Origin: Purshia tridentata
Lineage: Eukaryota > Streptophyta > Magnoliopsida > Rosales > Rosaceae
Assembly (NCBI GenBank): GCA_003254885.1
Contig: QANT01008738.1
Coordinates: forward strand, 1-23,632
Direction of reading: 5' to 3'
DNA: 23,632 bases
This document shows positions 1-10,327 of this stretch, in pieces. Numbering within the stretch: position 1 is the stretch's first letter; each line of letters begins with the position of its first letter. Below the pieces are notes generated by a model, which was not told the origin of the DNA, ran no database searches, and saw nothing but the letters and a program-made list of their open reading frames with translations. Position numbers and translations under genes: made by a program.

Positions 1-199
1 GGGGGTGGGGGGTCCGGTGAGGGAAGGAGGAAGAGAGATTTTTTTTTTTTACTGCAGGGCAAAAAGGGAAAAAAATGTAAAAATGTTGATTGGGTGGTCA
101 ACTCAGCAGCAAAGAGTGGTCAGTATAGCTTGGGCCTTAACTCTTTTAAAAAAGTGATAGACACTTGATTAATATTACATATAATATTCCCAAAGTTAT
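1..199. other. Left-edge AT-rich intergenic sequence
   Basis: The window opens with a G-rich stretch followed by a T run, then ordinary AT-rich DNA. No ORF, splice-like structure or RNA gene is visible. Confidence 0.5.
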
Positions 200-302
200 A
201 TTAGTTAGGTAGGTTGGGGTTGGCCTATATAGTTGGCTATTGACAAAAGCTCTCCGTACATATCTGAGTTCAAATCCTCCCTCCTCCCTTTAATAAAAAA
301 AA
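200..302 (+). mobile_element. tRNA-derived SINE with A-tail
   Basis: A short element of about 100 bp ends in an A-rich tail (289-305). It has a good RNA polymerase III B box, GAGTTCAAATCC, at 266-277 and a degenerate A-box-like stretch ending AGTTGG at 231-236. The direct repeat AAAGTTAT flanks it at 192-199 and 303-310, consistent with a target-site duplication, although its A residues merge with the tail. A C-rich pyrimidine tract follows the B box, as it does in the element at 19546-19667, so the two probably belong to one SINE family. SINEs are non-coding and need LINE reverse transcriptase to move. Confidence 0.65.
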
Positions 303-310
303 AAAGTTAT

Positions 311-1427
311 GTGTCAACAATTTATTTAAATAAATTGAGCTAATTCGATATAATTTCTTAATTTGGAGGTACATGGCTAATGCGAATGAAAATATTATAA
401 AAATAGGTCTAACCTATGTTTTCATTAACCAATTAATCATTTTCTTAATTAGCTTAATTTGAGGAAAAACTACATAAAGTTTTATATTTGAGTTATTTAT
501 TAAATATATATTTAGGATTAAATATCTAATTCCAATACTTTTTTAGAAAACTAGTATCGCTCGTAATTTTTGGATTTGATTATTACTAACTAATGAACTT
601 GATTTTTAGAATAGGTCATAAATTTACAGCCCATTTGTTTTGGGTTTTATTTGTTTGACAAATTTGCTCTTAGCTTGTTAACTTTTCAACGTCTACTTAG
701 CTTGTTTTGACTTTCATTTTTTTCTAAATTCCAATTTTACTTTTTTAGTTATTTTTATGTTTGTTTTAGTGCTTCCTTTTCCGGATTTGAAGGGTATTTT
801 CCTATTTTTCTCCATGCACCCTCATAGAGTGTAAAATTGTCTTGATAAAGGCATTGAACCAATGTAACATAGTACTATTTTTAATAGTTGGGTGTTTCAA
901 ATTAGGTACTATTTTTATGCAATATGTAAAAAATCTCCAAGTGCAACAGTCACTATTTATGTACTCCATGGTAAAGCTTTTTCAGCTTGAGAAATCGGAG
1001 CAGGGGCCAGCAAATGCACAAATAAGTTAATAATCATGTATATTTATATATCCTGACTCTTTGAATAATCAACTAATAGTCTAGTAGGTAAATTAAAAGT
1101 GTGATTATGTTTTGATAGCTAAAGTAAAAATTTATTGTATTTTAGTAGTTTTAATCAACAGACCTTTATTTAAATGGGTTCTTTAATTTTTAGAGTATTT
1201 TATTAATAAGTCACAACTTAAAATCTTTTTTTGTCATAAATCCAAAATTTTAATTTATTTATTCTTAAGCCACAATTTAAGAAAAATCAAGTATAGAGCA
1301 TTCAATACTATTCAAACTCAAGCATATCCAAGTAAAGTATGACATATATACACAAGTTTTAGTTCAATTAATTATAAAGTATAACTCTACATCCTACAGA
1401 ACAAATTTAAGTATAACCCTTCACACT
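311..1427. other. Intergenic, AT-rich, no gene recognised
   Basis: This AT-rich stretch has several T and A runs. A 62-codon ORF at 842-1030 (+) has no recognisable motif and no coding-like composition, so I do not call it. The right part (about 1300-1427) is probably the 3' UTR and flank of the ankyrin gene on the minus strand. Confidence 0.5.
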
Positions 1428-4400
1428 TTAATCACATTTCAATAAATAGGACTTGGTCTTGCCAAGGATCTTCCTCTTTGAACGGCCCATGTTACCTGGC
1501 AAAGTCTGCCTAATCTTCTTAAATATGAATTTCAAACCTTCAGCGAATGCTTTAAACAAAGGAAAGTGCGCTAGCCCGAAAACCGAGACAGGAAGAGAGG
1601 CAAAAGTGAAAATCAGAGACTTGGTCCATTTCTCCTTGTGACGAATCAAGAGCACAATGGCCGTAGTAAATGTGAGCATGGTGGTTATCACAGAGAAGAA
1701 GAGTAAGCAGAATCCAATTGTCACCTTGCGTGGGATCGAGTGACGAAAGTCTTGGTACTCGAATGGGGATGTGAGTATAGAGAGGAACATCACGAGAGAT
1801 GTCAATGAGCTAACAAGTGAGACCATATCGGAGATGGTGAAGATCCAGAAGATGGGAGTGCGTCGAAGAACTGGATCGCCATCGGGATTGTTACCTCCAG
1901 GAACAGTAAAGGCCGCGGCAAAAACCACCGTGGCCACAAGCGCTGCCACTGCGGAGCATGATTGAGTAGTCGTTTTTGTCCAGTCTTGTGCCAACTGAAG
2001 AAGGCCTGCATGCTCATCCTTAAACAGGGTTTCTGCACTCTTATTGTTCTTGTTGTGGTGCATGTTGTAATGTCGCGGTGCTATATTTTCCGCTCTCTGG
2101 GAACAATTAAATTCAGATAAAGGATTAGTGTGAATGGCATGAATTTTTTATTTTTATGAAGAATTATGTTCAATAACTAATTCATGCTATTAATTAATAA
2201 CTTTTCTACACACTATCTCCAGTACTAAAAATAAAAGAGGCTCACCTCCATCCAACGCAGTTCTTCTTTCAATTGCATTGCAGGACCAACAACAGGCTGA
2301 GTTGCTGTAGAATAATACGTCATATCTGCAGCTTGGTGCAATATGGTATTTCCATCACTGTCAATCCTAGGAGACAACCTTTCAGTAACAGTTGTGCACC
2401 TCTTTACAAGCTTAAAGATCTCCAATCGACGATGCTTGATGGCCATATGCAAAATGTTGTGTTCATTTTTACTAATGTGCTCAACTGCCTGCGGATACAC
2501 CTCAAGTATCTTTTCCACAATTTCTAGTATTCCTGTGCTTGTTGCTATAAGCAATGGAGTACTATGCCTATTAAATGAATGCTGCTTATGATCTTCTGAT
2601 TTTGGTTTCTCATCCTTCTCTTCTACCACGACATTATGCCCTAATTTTTCTCCTCCATTCATATTACTATGTTCCTTCAGTGACCTTTGAAGAGAAATCG
2701 TCCTGTCTTTTGCTTTACTAGTATTTGTCCATGAATAGTCTTTCTCGACTAGCAAATGGACAAGTTCTGATAGTTGTACTTGATTCTTCTTTTCATTCCA
2801 TATCATATGGATTCCCGGCCATCCTATTATTCATTCATGCATGCATGCATGCACGTATATGATTAGTTCATAAGAGATCGATCAAGAGAAAGAGAAGATC
2901 GGTCTAGCAGCTAGTTTCTGATGATCTACTTGTCTTTTAATCTAAATTGATAGCTTGTTGCCATAAAGGAAAACCCTTAAGAGACTCAGATTAATTGAAA
3001 GTGCAAGCAAGAGTAATTAAGAAACAAGAGTTGAGAATCCATTTCCAAGATGGGTAAGCATATATCGACAACTCAATCTTCATAAGCACATATATATTAG
3101 TAATTAATAAGGTAAAGATAGACAACCAAAGAAGTAAATTAATTAGGCCAGAGAAAACCTTTAGCAAGGAAGATCCACATGGCAATGTACACCTTCAGAG
3201 TACAAACTGCAAGTGTATGCAACTGGATCAGGATCACATGAAAAGAAATTAAATAATAATCGAGCAAGCATGAGTACTGCCTGTAAGAGTAAGAGTGGAT
3301 AAAATCTAAGTGAGAAACATTGTCAGCAATGTGATCATCAGTAGATTAATGTGCTACCACATCTAGCATATATTACTCTGTTTGATATTCGATTTATATT
3401 ACAAATTTGATTACCGGTAAGCTTCTTGAAACAATTAGAATGTTGATGGGGTTGATTGCGACCCAAGCCACTCTCTAGATCACCCTGGGGTTTTGGTGGT
3501 GGAACCAAATTAGCATCAGGATCATGATCAACATAATGATCATAATTAGGAAGGCCTACACAAATAATTAAGAATCGCAATATATATTAAAGTTATGAAA
3601 TTGTGTCATCAAATAACACATAGAGTATGTAAGTGCATCATACAACGATAAATGAGCTGCTTCAATATTGCGCTTTTGCGAAATTTATTTTCAAAGGCTG
3701 ATGGCATTTGGGCTAGCAATTGAAGGCTTGTGAATCCATTATCTTCCCTTTTTTCTGCAAGACTTGGGTAATTCTTCTGTAACCAAAAAGCAGTGTCTGC
3801 AGAAAATTAATTAAGCCAGAAGAAATTCTTAATAAGTTGAAATATGTTGTGCTATATAATCAACTGAACCATCAAAATGATATGCACAAGATTGAAATGA
3901 ACCATCAAAATGATATGTTAATAAGTTGAAATATATATTGTTGTACATATATATATGCACATGATTAATAGAAAAATAATCAATGGATGAGAATTATGAT
4001 CCGAGAGAGAGACTGACCAAAATGTTGGCTAATGACGGCAATATGAAGGATGGACATTTGATCAATGGTCCTGCAGAAGTGCTTTTGAAGTATGTCCTCA
4101 TTTTCCACTAGCCCAGCAAAATACTTGACCAAGTTTGTGTGACCCATAGCAGCAGCCCTGTAGAGTGAGGTTTCTCCTAAGCTGTTCCGAATCTCCAGTA
4201 GACGACAACAAGGATCATCATCATGATCAGTCGCAGCTGCAGCCACAGCTGGCTGCAGCTGCGCCTTATCATAGATCATCAACAGTTTTGCTGCTTCCAG
4301 ATTTCCGGACACAGCCACCTCGTGAAGCGTAGTGTTTCCATGGCCGTTCTTCATCTTCAAGGCATCCCGGCGCTGCTGATGATCAGGCAGTAAATCGATA

Positions 4401-4612
4401 AAAAACTGAAGGACTTGTAGGCCTGTGCTGAAGGCCACAGCATGAAGTACAGTGTCACCATTGGCTGTCAACGGAGTAACTACTTGTTGATCATTGTTTT
4501 TGTAGAATTGTTTCAGGCGTTTCCAGTCGTTGTACATGGCCCATTGATAGGGTCCTCTCATTCTTCTGATTGCCCTCTCTTCTTCGGACATCTCCATATG
4601 GGTCTTGGTCAA
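1428..4612 (-). CDS. Ankyrin-repeat protein with C-terminal PGG membrane domain (ACD6/ITN1-like)
   Basis: Six exons on the minus strand: 4612-4018, 3796-3644, 3555-3415, 3206-3159, 2823-2246 and 2096-1428. All have GT-AG borders, and the total is 2184 nt, giving 727 aa in frame. Ankyrin repeats lie at about residues 50-200 (GDTVLHAVA, GNTTLHEVA, GETSLYRAA, SILHIAV) and again at about 400-480 (STPLLIATS, EHNILHMAI, GNTILHQAA). The C-terminal PGG domain carries the VPGG motif at about 570-573. It has four hydrophobic segments, at about 551-571, 587-613, 629-656 and 665-686, and a lysine-rich tail. Relatives of this architecture (ACD6, ITN1) are membrane proteins linked to salicylate defence, cell death or salt response. 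The exact role here is not shown. The 48-bp fourth exon is real by phase and by its family-typical KVYIAMWIFLAKG sequence. The gene has no visible break. Confidence 0.9.
2836..2854. repeat. (CATG)n microsatellite in an intron
   Basis: Four to five tandem CATG units lie in intron 4 of the ankyrin-PGG gene, just upstream of the exon 5 acceptor (minus strand). It is a likely length polymorphism of no evident function. Confidence 0.8.
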
Positions 4613-4734
4613 GAATTAAGTGCTTGCTAGCTACTTTGTTTTAATGAAGACCAAATCTAGCTTAATCAATTTCAAGGGTAAAGTCTAGCTAGCTAGCTTG
4701 TTACCCAAGCAAAAAAAAAAAAAAACAGAAGATA

Positions 4735-4986
4735 TTGACCAAGAAATTCCATACATGACTCAGTCGTAGCACCATATTGATGGCCAGCTAGTCCAGTCAC
4801 TGTCGATAGAGTTCAAAATGGTTGCTTGAAGTTGAAGCTCCGAATGTTAATTGTTCCAAACATTCAGAAATGCTTAATTTAGTGGTTACTTTATTAAATC
4901 CAATGCCTGATGCTTCTTTTTGGAAGCGATTGACTTTCTGCCCATTAAAAAAAGACCAAAACAATAAAATTAAATTAACATTGACT
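4735..4986. promoter_or_regulatory. Three W-box cores upstream of the ankyrin-PGG gene
   Basis: TTGACC at 4735-4740 and TTGACT at 4930-4935 and 4981-4986 match the WRKY-binding core TTGAC(C/T). They lie 120-375 bp upstream of the ATG at 4612. WRKY binding is plausible because relatives of this gene respond to salicylate. The motif is short and expected by chance every few hundred bases in AT-rich DNA, so this is suggestive only. I see no clear minus-strand TATA box here. A GCTAGCTAGC palindromic run at about 4686-4698 and an A-run at 4711-4725 are also present. Confidence 0.3.
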
Positions 4987-4989
4987 TGG

Positions 4990-5187
4990 TTTTTTATTGT
5001 TTTATTTTATCTTTTACCTTTAATTTTTATTTTGAAATACTTATTTTACCTTTGATAAGGCTTTAATAAGACAAATTTCCTCTAACTGTTTTACATTCAT
5101 CGACTTTAGTTACTAAATAATAATGCTTTTTCTAGAAGTAAATAAGGACTTCTCTAGATTAGGTACTATACAGTCTATGCTTTAAAA
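4990..5187. other. Intergenic spacer
   Basis: AT-rich sequence between the ankyrin gene promoter and the left end of the hAT-like element. I see no gene. A plus-strand ORF at 4822-5055 is a chance reading of T-rich DNA. Confidence 0.5.
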
Positions 5188-6346
5188 TAGGGGTGGGCAC
5201 TTCATTCCGCTATACCGTTCCATACCGATTCCATACCGTTCCGTGTCAAGTTTCATACCGAAAAATGATACCGATCCCTATACCATACCGAAACCATACC
5301 GTACCGATCTCAAATGGTATGGAAACGGTTTCACTCTTTTAATTCCGACCAATACCATACCATACCGAACATTAATTAAATTTAAATTTAAGTATTTTAA
5401 TTAACATTTATATTAAAAAACTAATTAAAAATATAGTATAACTTAGTATATACTACAATTTAATTTAATAATTTATATCATATCCTAATATTATGATATG
5501 ATATAATATTAGAATATGGTATATAGTTATGTACTATATCACATACCCTATACCTTAAGGCTTAAGGCTTAAGAAATTAAGATATAGTACAATAAGGATA
5601 TGTAATAATATGTATATATGATACAAATTAAAACATATGAATTATATACTAAAAAAATATAAATTATAAAACATTATATATGATACAAATTAAAACATAT
5701 AAATTATATAATAAAAAAATATAAATTATAAAAAATATTTAATAAAAATAAAACACTTCAAACTCCAAAGTTCAAACTTCAAAATACCCTAAATCTTAAA
5801 CTCTAAAGTCCAAACCCCAAACCCCAAACCAAACCCCAAACTAAACCCCAAAAATACTCTAAAGTTCTAAACTTTGAACTCCACATTCTCAAACCCCAAA
5901 CCAAACCCCAAACTAAACCCCAAAAATACTCAAGTTCTAAACTTTGAACTCCACATTTTCAAACCCCAAACCAAACCCCAAACCAAACCCCAAACTAAAC
6001 CCCAAAAATAAGTCATAAGGCTTAAGATCTCTTTTTAAAGAATCTAGACATTCTATTTGTTAGGTACTTATGTTTTAGGCTTTTGGATAAAAAATACAAG
6101 TGGTTAAATGTTGTTTTTATTGAAAAAATATGTTGTTGAATGTTTGGGCAAAAAAAAAGAAAAAAGTTTAAAAGGTTGACATAATGTCATACCATACCGT
6201 TTCATACCGAAACTGTAGAACATTGGTATGGTATGGTATCATTTTTGAAAATGTCCATACCATACCATACCATACCAGTTAAAAATTTATGGTATGGGAT
6301 AGGTATGAGGTTCATGTCATACCATGTCATACCATGCCCACCCCTA
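5188..6346. mobile_element. Non-autonomous hAT-like DNA transposon (about 1.16 kb)
   Basis: It is bounded by perfect 12-bp terminal inverted repeats: TAGGGGTGGGCA at 5188-5199 and its reverse complement TGCCCACCCCTA at 6335-6346. A TAGGG start is typical of Ac/hAT ends. Both subterminal zones (about 5211-5372 and 6187-6334) are packed with short ATACCG/CCATACC and GGTATGG repeats, the arrangement hAT transposases use as binding sites. The interior is AT-rich plus a C/A-rich minisatellite, and no transposase ORF is present, so it would depend on an autonomous partner. The flanking 8-mers CTTTAAAA and CTCAAACT do not match well, so I cannot show a clean target duplication. Old age or imprecise boundaries are possible. 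Confidence 0.7.
5812..6007. repeat. C/A-rich minisatellite inside the hAT-like element
   Basis: About two and a half copies of a 70-bp unit built from CCCCAAACC/CCCAAACTAAA blocks plus a spacer containing AAACTTTGAACTCCACATT. That spacer recurs at offset 70 (for example ACTTTGAACT at 5871 and 5941). The motif looks like telomeric CCCTAAA but is CCCCAAA, so it is not an interstitial telomere. Confidence 0.75.
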
Positions 6347-6635
6347 CTCAAACTAGTCTGCAAGCAAAACGAGGAAAAGAACCTTTCCATTTTTTGTTTT
6401 TTTTTTTAAAGAACAAAAGGTGAAATTTTTGAAAAGAAAAGCATTACTCACAGCTGAGTCGGGGTTGGAGTCCGATACGCCAAAACGTTTTGTGCCTTTC
6501 ATCATTATGAATTTATGATTTCGGGCTTTCCAGGTTCAAAAGCGAAATAGGGTTCTTCAAAATTTTCACTGCTTTTGTCTCAAACTAGTCTGCAAGCAAA
6601 ACGAGGAAAAGAACCTTTCCATTTTTTGTTTTTTT
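6347..6635 (+). repeat. Direct repeat of 57 bp at a 232-bp offset, next to the element
   Basis: A 57-bp block starting CTCAAACTAGTCTGCAAGC occurs at 6347-6403 and again, identical as far as I can read, at 6579-6635. Both copies run into T-rich tracts. The first copy abuts the right terminus of the hAT-like element. The second is preceded by TGCTTTTGT, which resembles the element's left flank TGCTTTAAAA at 5178-5187. This suggests that a 232-bp local duplication existed before the transposon entered one copy, and that the second copy approximates the empty site. Confidence 0.7.
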
Positions 6636-7451
6636 GTTTTTTGTTTTTAAAAGAGGAAGGGTGATTGAGCCTTTGGATCAGGTGGGGAACGAACTTTTAA
6701 TTGTGACCGTTGGATTGGTTTCCCACTATAGTACTGCACACGTGCATCGATTAGGACTTTACCAATTTGGGAGCTCCCAAGTTCCCAACTCCCACGTACT
6801 GTACATTCTATGATACTACTGCTTCTTTTGTAAACTTTTCTAACTTGGAATATGAATTTTCATGTCATACAAATAAATTCAATAAGTCACATATTTAAAC
6901 TTTAATGGAAATTCCAGATCAAAATAAATAAATCAAGAAACAACTCTTGTTATTGATCTAGTAAGTGGTGTGAGTAATGTATTGAGTCTATTGACCAAAA
7001 AAAATAGAAACACCAGACTATTATTGTTCCATACCAAATAAGAAAATATGCAAATCCACCAAAATTTGCTTATGAGCAACTACTTTTGATTTGTGCATGC
7101 TCTTTGTGCCAGTCGAACCTAAGCTCTGTTGGATTTTCAAATGTATCACAAAACCAACAAGTTACAAGGGACTGACATGGGCAACAGCAACTTATAGAAA
7201 GCAGATTCAGTTTCTGAAATGCTTTAAAATGGTGAACCATTTTCATCACAAAATTCACATGTACATTTGCACCACTATTGTGGCTTAAAACCAAGCTCTT
7301 TTGGACGATACCAACTAGAATTGCGCTTTTTCCTTCCTCTTCTTCCCTATTGCTTCTCCTCTAAAATCCGGGTCTACGTGGAACTCCTATTTTCTCATAA
7401 AAATATTTAGGAGAAAAAAAACAAAAACAAAGAAAATGGTAGCCCTCATAT
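6636..7451. other. Intergenic, downstream of transporter copy 1
   Basis: No gene is recognised. The part nearest 7451 is probably the 3' UTR of the minus-strand transporter. ORFs on both strands at about 7070-7294 overlap each other and lack a recognisable domain. Confidence 0.5.
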
Positions 7452-9918
7452 TCAGACGAAGGACTTTTTCTCCTCAACTGCTAATCCTTTTTCATTTGCT
7501 ACTTTAAAAGACTTTGCATGCTTGGAAACAGTATGTGTCATACTGGTGACTTTGTTTTCTGGCAACATCTTCAATATGACTCCCATGGCTATCAGCAGCA
7601 GTCCTGTTCCGTGCTGGTCTGTCAATGGCTTTGTAAATATTATGTATGAAAGCAGCAATGTCACTGCCTTTCTAGCAGTTGTTATCTGCATGCCACAATC
7701 AAACATATATATATATATGATATTTGTAGAATATGTGGATGATACTTGATATTTCAAACAATAGCATTATGAAATATCTACCCACTTGTCTTGTTGTCAA
7801 TTAGGTAATAGAAATTTACACGAAGGAAGCTTAGAAGGAAATATTACCATAGCAGTGGTGGCAGCGCCAAAAAGTGCAATGAGGGATAGCACAGAGACTT
7901 GCCCAACATAAGTGGCCATGGCTTCAAACACTAACACCCCATACACATAAGGATGCTGCAAACCATCAACACAAGCATAATAAGCATAAGAATTAACTGG
8001 ACATAATGCAACAAGGTTAGCCTTAAAAATTGGAATGATTAAATCTGGTAAATATAGAGTAGTGGCAGACCAAATGTTCCGTAATCAATGAGTGCTGATT
8101 TTATTTTCTTTCGTATTTCAAAGCATAGGATGGTCCCCACTTTAGGTCTGATTGTTCATTGGTGCTTGAACTAAGTGAGAGAATTTTAATGCATCCATTT
8201 GTCTTCCTCTTTCTCTCTCTCAAGCATTTCATTAGTCTTTTCCCAATAATTAATACTATATTAAGCCATTACTCTATATTGTTAGAGGCTTACATCATCC
8301 AGATCCCATATTATACTAGATACTGTCCTCAACTTAACTATCATGTCATACTTGCTAGGCAAGTACCACCGGTTCTAATAACACTTTTTTGGAGAGAACG
8401 CAACGACCCTCATCTTATACTAATATTATCCCCATTTAACCAACTTATAAAATTTAGGTGCAAGGTTGAATCTCAAAAGATCTTGATGTAATAGATATTC
8501 TATTTTAATATTCCCATTTTTAGATAGTGACAGGGCATTTCTATCTAAGATTCTAAGTGAATGGTCAACTATCTTCACTAAGAAATCCATATTAGATGTG
8601 CATGGTGGGCAAGTTCTGAATGCCTTGTCTAACACCACTCTTTAAGAAATTAAGTGAAGATTAGGCATCACATCGCTTACCTCAGAACAAGAATTCCAGG
8701 CCTTAAATAGCTCCCCTGTAAGAATCATGGGTGGAATCAACATTGGCAACCCAACTACTGTTGAGCAGAACAACATCTCTGTCTGCAACAATTAAAAACA
8801 ACAGAAAATTAGAAAGAGAAAAGGCAACAGTTACATTCGAAACCAATCCTAAGTGCATTTGAAGAACTATGAGAGGATTTGCAGGAACTGAAAATCGATC
8901 GATCACCTGTGAGGTATCAGAATTCATGGTAAAGATTGCTTCTTGCAAATTCCCCAGGAAGGCATCCATGATTAGAGCACCCGATATCATTATCACACCA
9001 AATATGCTAAAATTGGGAGATGTCTGTGCATCTGCTAAGGTGAAAAGGATCAGACCAAATACTAGAAGCATTGCAGAGATGTATTCATGAATTGGGTATC
9101 TCCTTCTCAATCCAGGAACAAATGCACCCATCACCATCACAGGCAGTACCTGAATTTCCACAAGCAGAGTGTGTCACAGATTAGGAGGACTACTATATAC
9201 CTTTGCAACAAAATTTGCCAATAATAATAAGCTAAATTGAGGACCGGCCTTCTGTCTAGCCTTGCGGTTTAGTGCTTGCATGATAACTTAAGGTCATAGG
9301 TTCGAAGGCTGGTACAGCTTGCTAAAGCAAATAGACCAAAAAAAACCCTTAATTGAGAAGGTTGACAAAGACCAAATTAAGCCGACATAATGTGGATTTG
9401 TTGAGAGTTTATATACCTTTGTGGATTTGAACATTATCTGTGCAGGATAATTAAGCCAAGCCAAGGAGCCCTTGGTCAATCCATGAGAACCCATGAGAAC
9501 AGCTGAGAGCCTCACATATGTCTTCCATGGGTTCACCATTTGCTTGGTGGTGAAACCTTGGAGGTATATGAGGCCCAGGTACACAAATCCTTGTATAAAC
9601 GTGAAGTACCATCCATAGCTGAATTGGAGACGATTATACACGTACTCCTGAGATTAATGGTGAATAAAAAAACATGATAACTGCGATTTCAAAGTCGTAA
9701 AAAATTTTCTTTACCCACGTATTCTTCCAATTGAAGAAAACTGAGAATGCTTGAACAAGAACAACCACAAATCACAAAAGCACAATGCTCACCTCGCAAA
9801 TGCCATTAACGAGGTAACCAAAGAAGAACCCAGAAGAGCAAATGAGGAACTGCTGCCACTTGGGCCTGTCACTGAGCGAAATCCCAAATAGGAACCAGGA
9901 TTGATCCTCGTTCTTCAT
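7452..9918 (-). CDS. Nucleotide-sugar (UDP-galactose/UDP-glucose) transporter, tandem copy 1
   Basis: Six exons on the minus strand: 9918-9793, 9647-9417, 9149-8907, 8782-8681, 7955-7848 and 7685-7452. The total is 1044 nt, giving 347 aa. All junctions are GT-AG and phase 0. The protein is hydrophobic throughout and belongs to the UAA/nucleotide-sugar transporter branch of the DMT superfamily. Diagnostic blocks are [19 protein letters not shown] near residue 30, [24 protein letters not shown] near 100, [14 protein letters not shown] and [18 protein letters not shown] in the middle, and [14 protein letters not shown] with [10 protein letters not shown] near 270-300. It most resembles plant UTR2-type carriers that exchange UDP-Gal/UDP-Glc for UMP across ER/Golgi membranes. 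Substrate and organelle are inferred from family. I chose the ATG at 9918 because it is shared with copy 2; an upstream in-frame ATG at 9966 has no counterpart there. Intron 2 carries a SINE. Confidence 0.92.
9242..9350 (-). mobile_element. SINE-like insertion in intron 2 of transporter copy 1
   Basis: A 109-bp insertion is flanked by the direct repeat AATTGAG (9235-9241 and 9351-9357). It is absent from the aligned intron of copy 2, which has a single TTAATTAAAGAGG-like site. It reads as tRNA-derived on the plus strand: TAGCCTTGCGGTTTAGTGC as a degenerate A-box region and a good B box, GGTTCGAAGGC, at 9299-9309. A run of eight A residues lies near the 3' end (9338-9345). It inserted after the gene duplication or was lost from copy 2. 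The gene's strand is given; the SINE itself is plus-oriented. Confidence 0.6.
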
Positions 9919-9992
9919 CTCTTCGAAACCGATCAAAAGACTTACACCACCCCAAAAACCAATCAAAACCCAAGAAAGACTAACATATGATG

Positions 9993-10116
9993 CAAATATT
10001 GGCCGTATCGCCGATATATATAAAGTGGATGTATCGGTATTTCCAGGTCACTGATAGAAATGATAAGACAACGGGTTTCAGGCGCTGTTGCATGCTGTTT
10101 TTAGTGTAAAGCAGGT
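9993..10116. repeat. Extra sequence in the 5' leader of transporter copy 1, TATCG-rich
   Basis: Comparing the two leaders, copy 1 has about 124 bp between TGATG and GGTTATATG that copy 2 lacks (compare 13782-13801). The extra part contains the perfect odd palindrome TATCGCCGATA at 10006-10016 and a further GTATCGGTATTTCC. That pattern suggests a fragment of a repeated element. I see no terminal repeats or clear target duplication, so insertion versus deletion is undecided. Confidence 0.4.
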
Positions 10117-10316
10117 GGTTATATGAACATGGTCGGTTTGTTACATCTACACGGAGAAGAAAAGGTATCAGAAGCTGCAGAATCAAAGCCTTTTGCCTAA
10201 GAGAGAAAATACAACGATTGTTTGAGTTATTTTTAACTTGTTTAACACTCTGTTTCTCTCTCTCTTTGCGGGGGAAGGTGCCAACAAGGCTCTTGATAAA
10301 TCAGCAAGGTATTTAA

Positions 10317-10327
10317 CTATTTATGGG
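10317..10327 (-). promoter_or_regulatory. Candidate TATA box of transporter copy 1
   Basis: The minus-strand reading CCCATAAATAG is conserved at the equivalent place in copy 2 (13987-13997). It is followed by a GA-rich leader. It lies about 400 bp upstream of the ATG, partly because of the extra 124 bp in this leader, and an intron-free long 5' UTR is implied. Conservation between the copies is the main support. Confidence 0.5.

Noticed and set aside
842..1030. 62-codon plus-strand ORF near the left end
   Set aside because: No motif, AT-driven composition, and no supporting promoter or splice context.
5812..6007. Interstitial telomeric repeat
   Set aside because: The units are CCCCAAAC-type, not the plant telomere CCCTAAA, and they form a 70-bp minisatellite inside a transposon.
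7070..7294. Cys/His-containing minus-strand ORF that looked like a zinc finger
   Set aside because: Cys and His spacing fits no zinc-finger pattern, and an equally long ORF exists on the opposite strand.
8380..8660. Retroelement-like sequence in intron 4 of transporter copy 1
   Set aside because: The same sequence is in copy 2 (about 11940-12190), so it predates the duplication, and I find no terminal repeats or target duplications.
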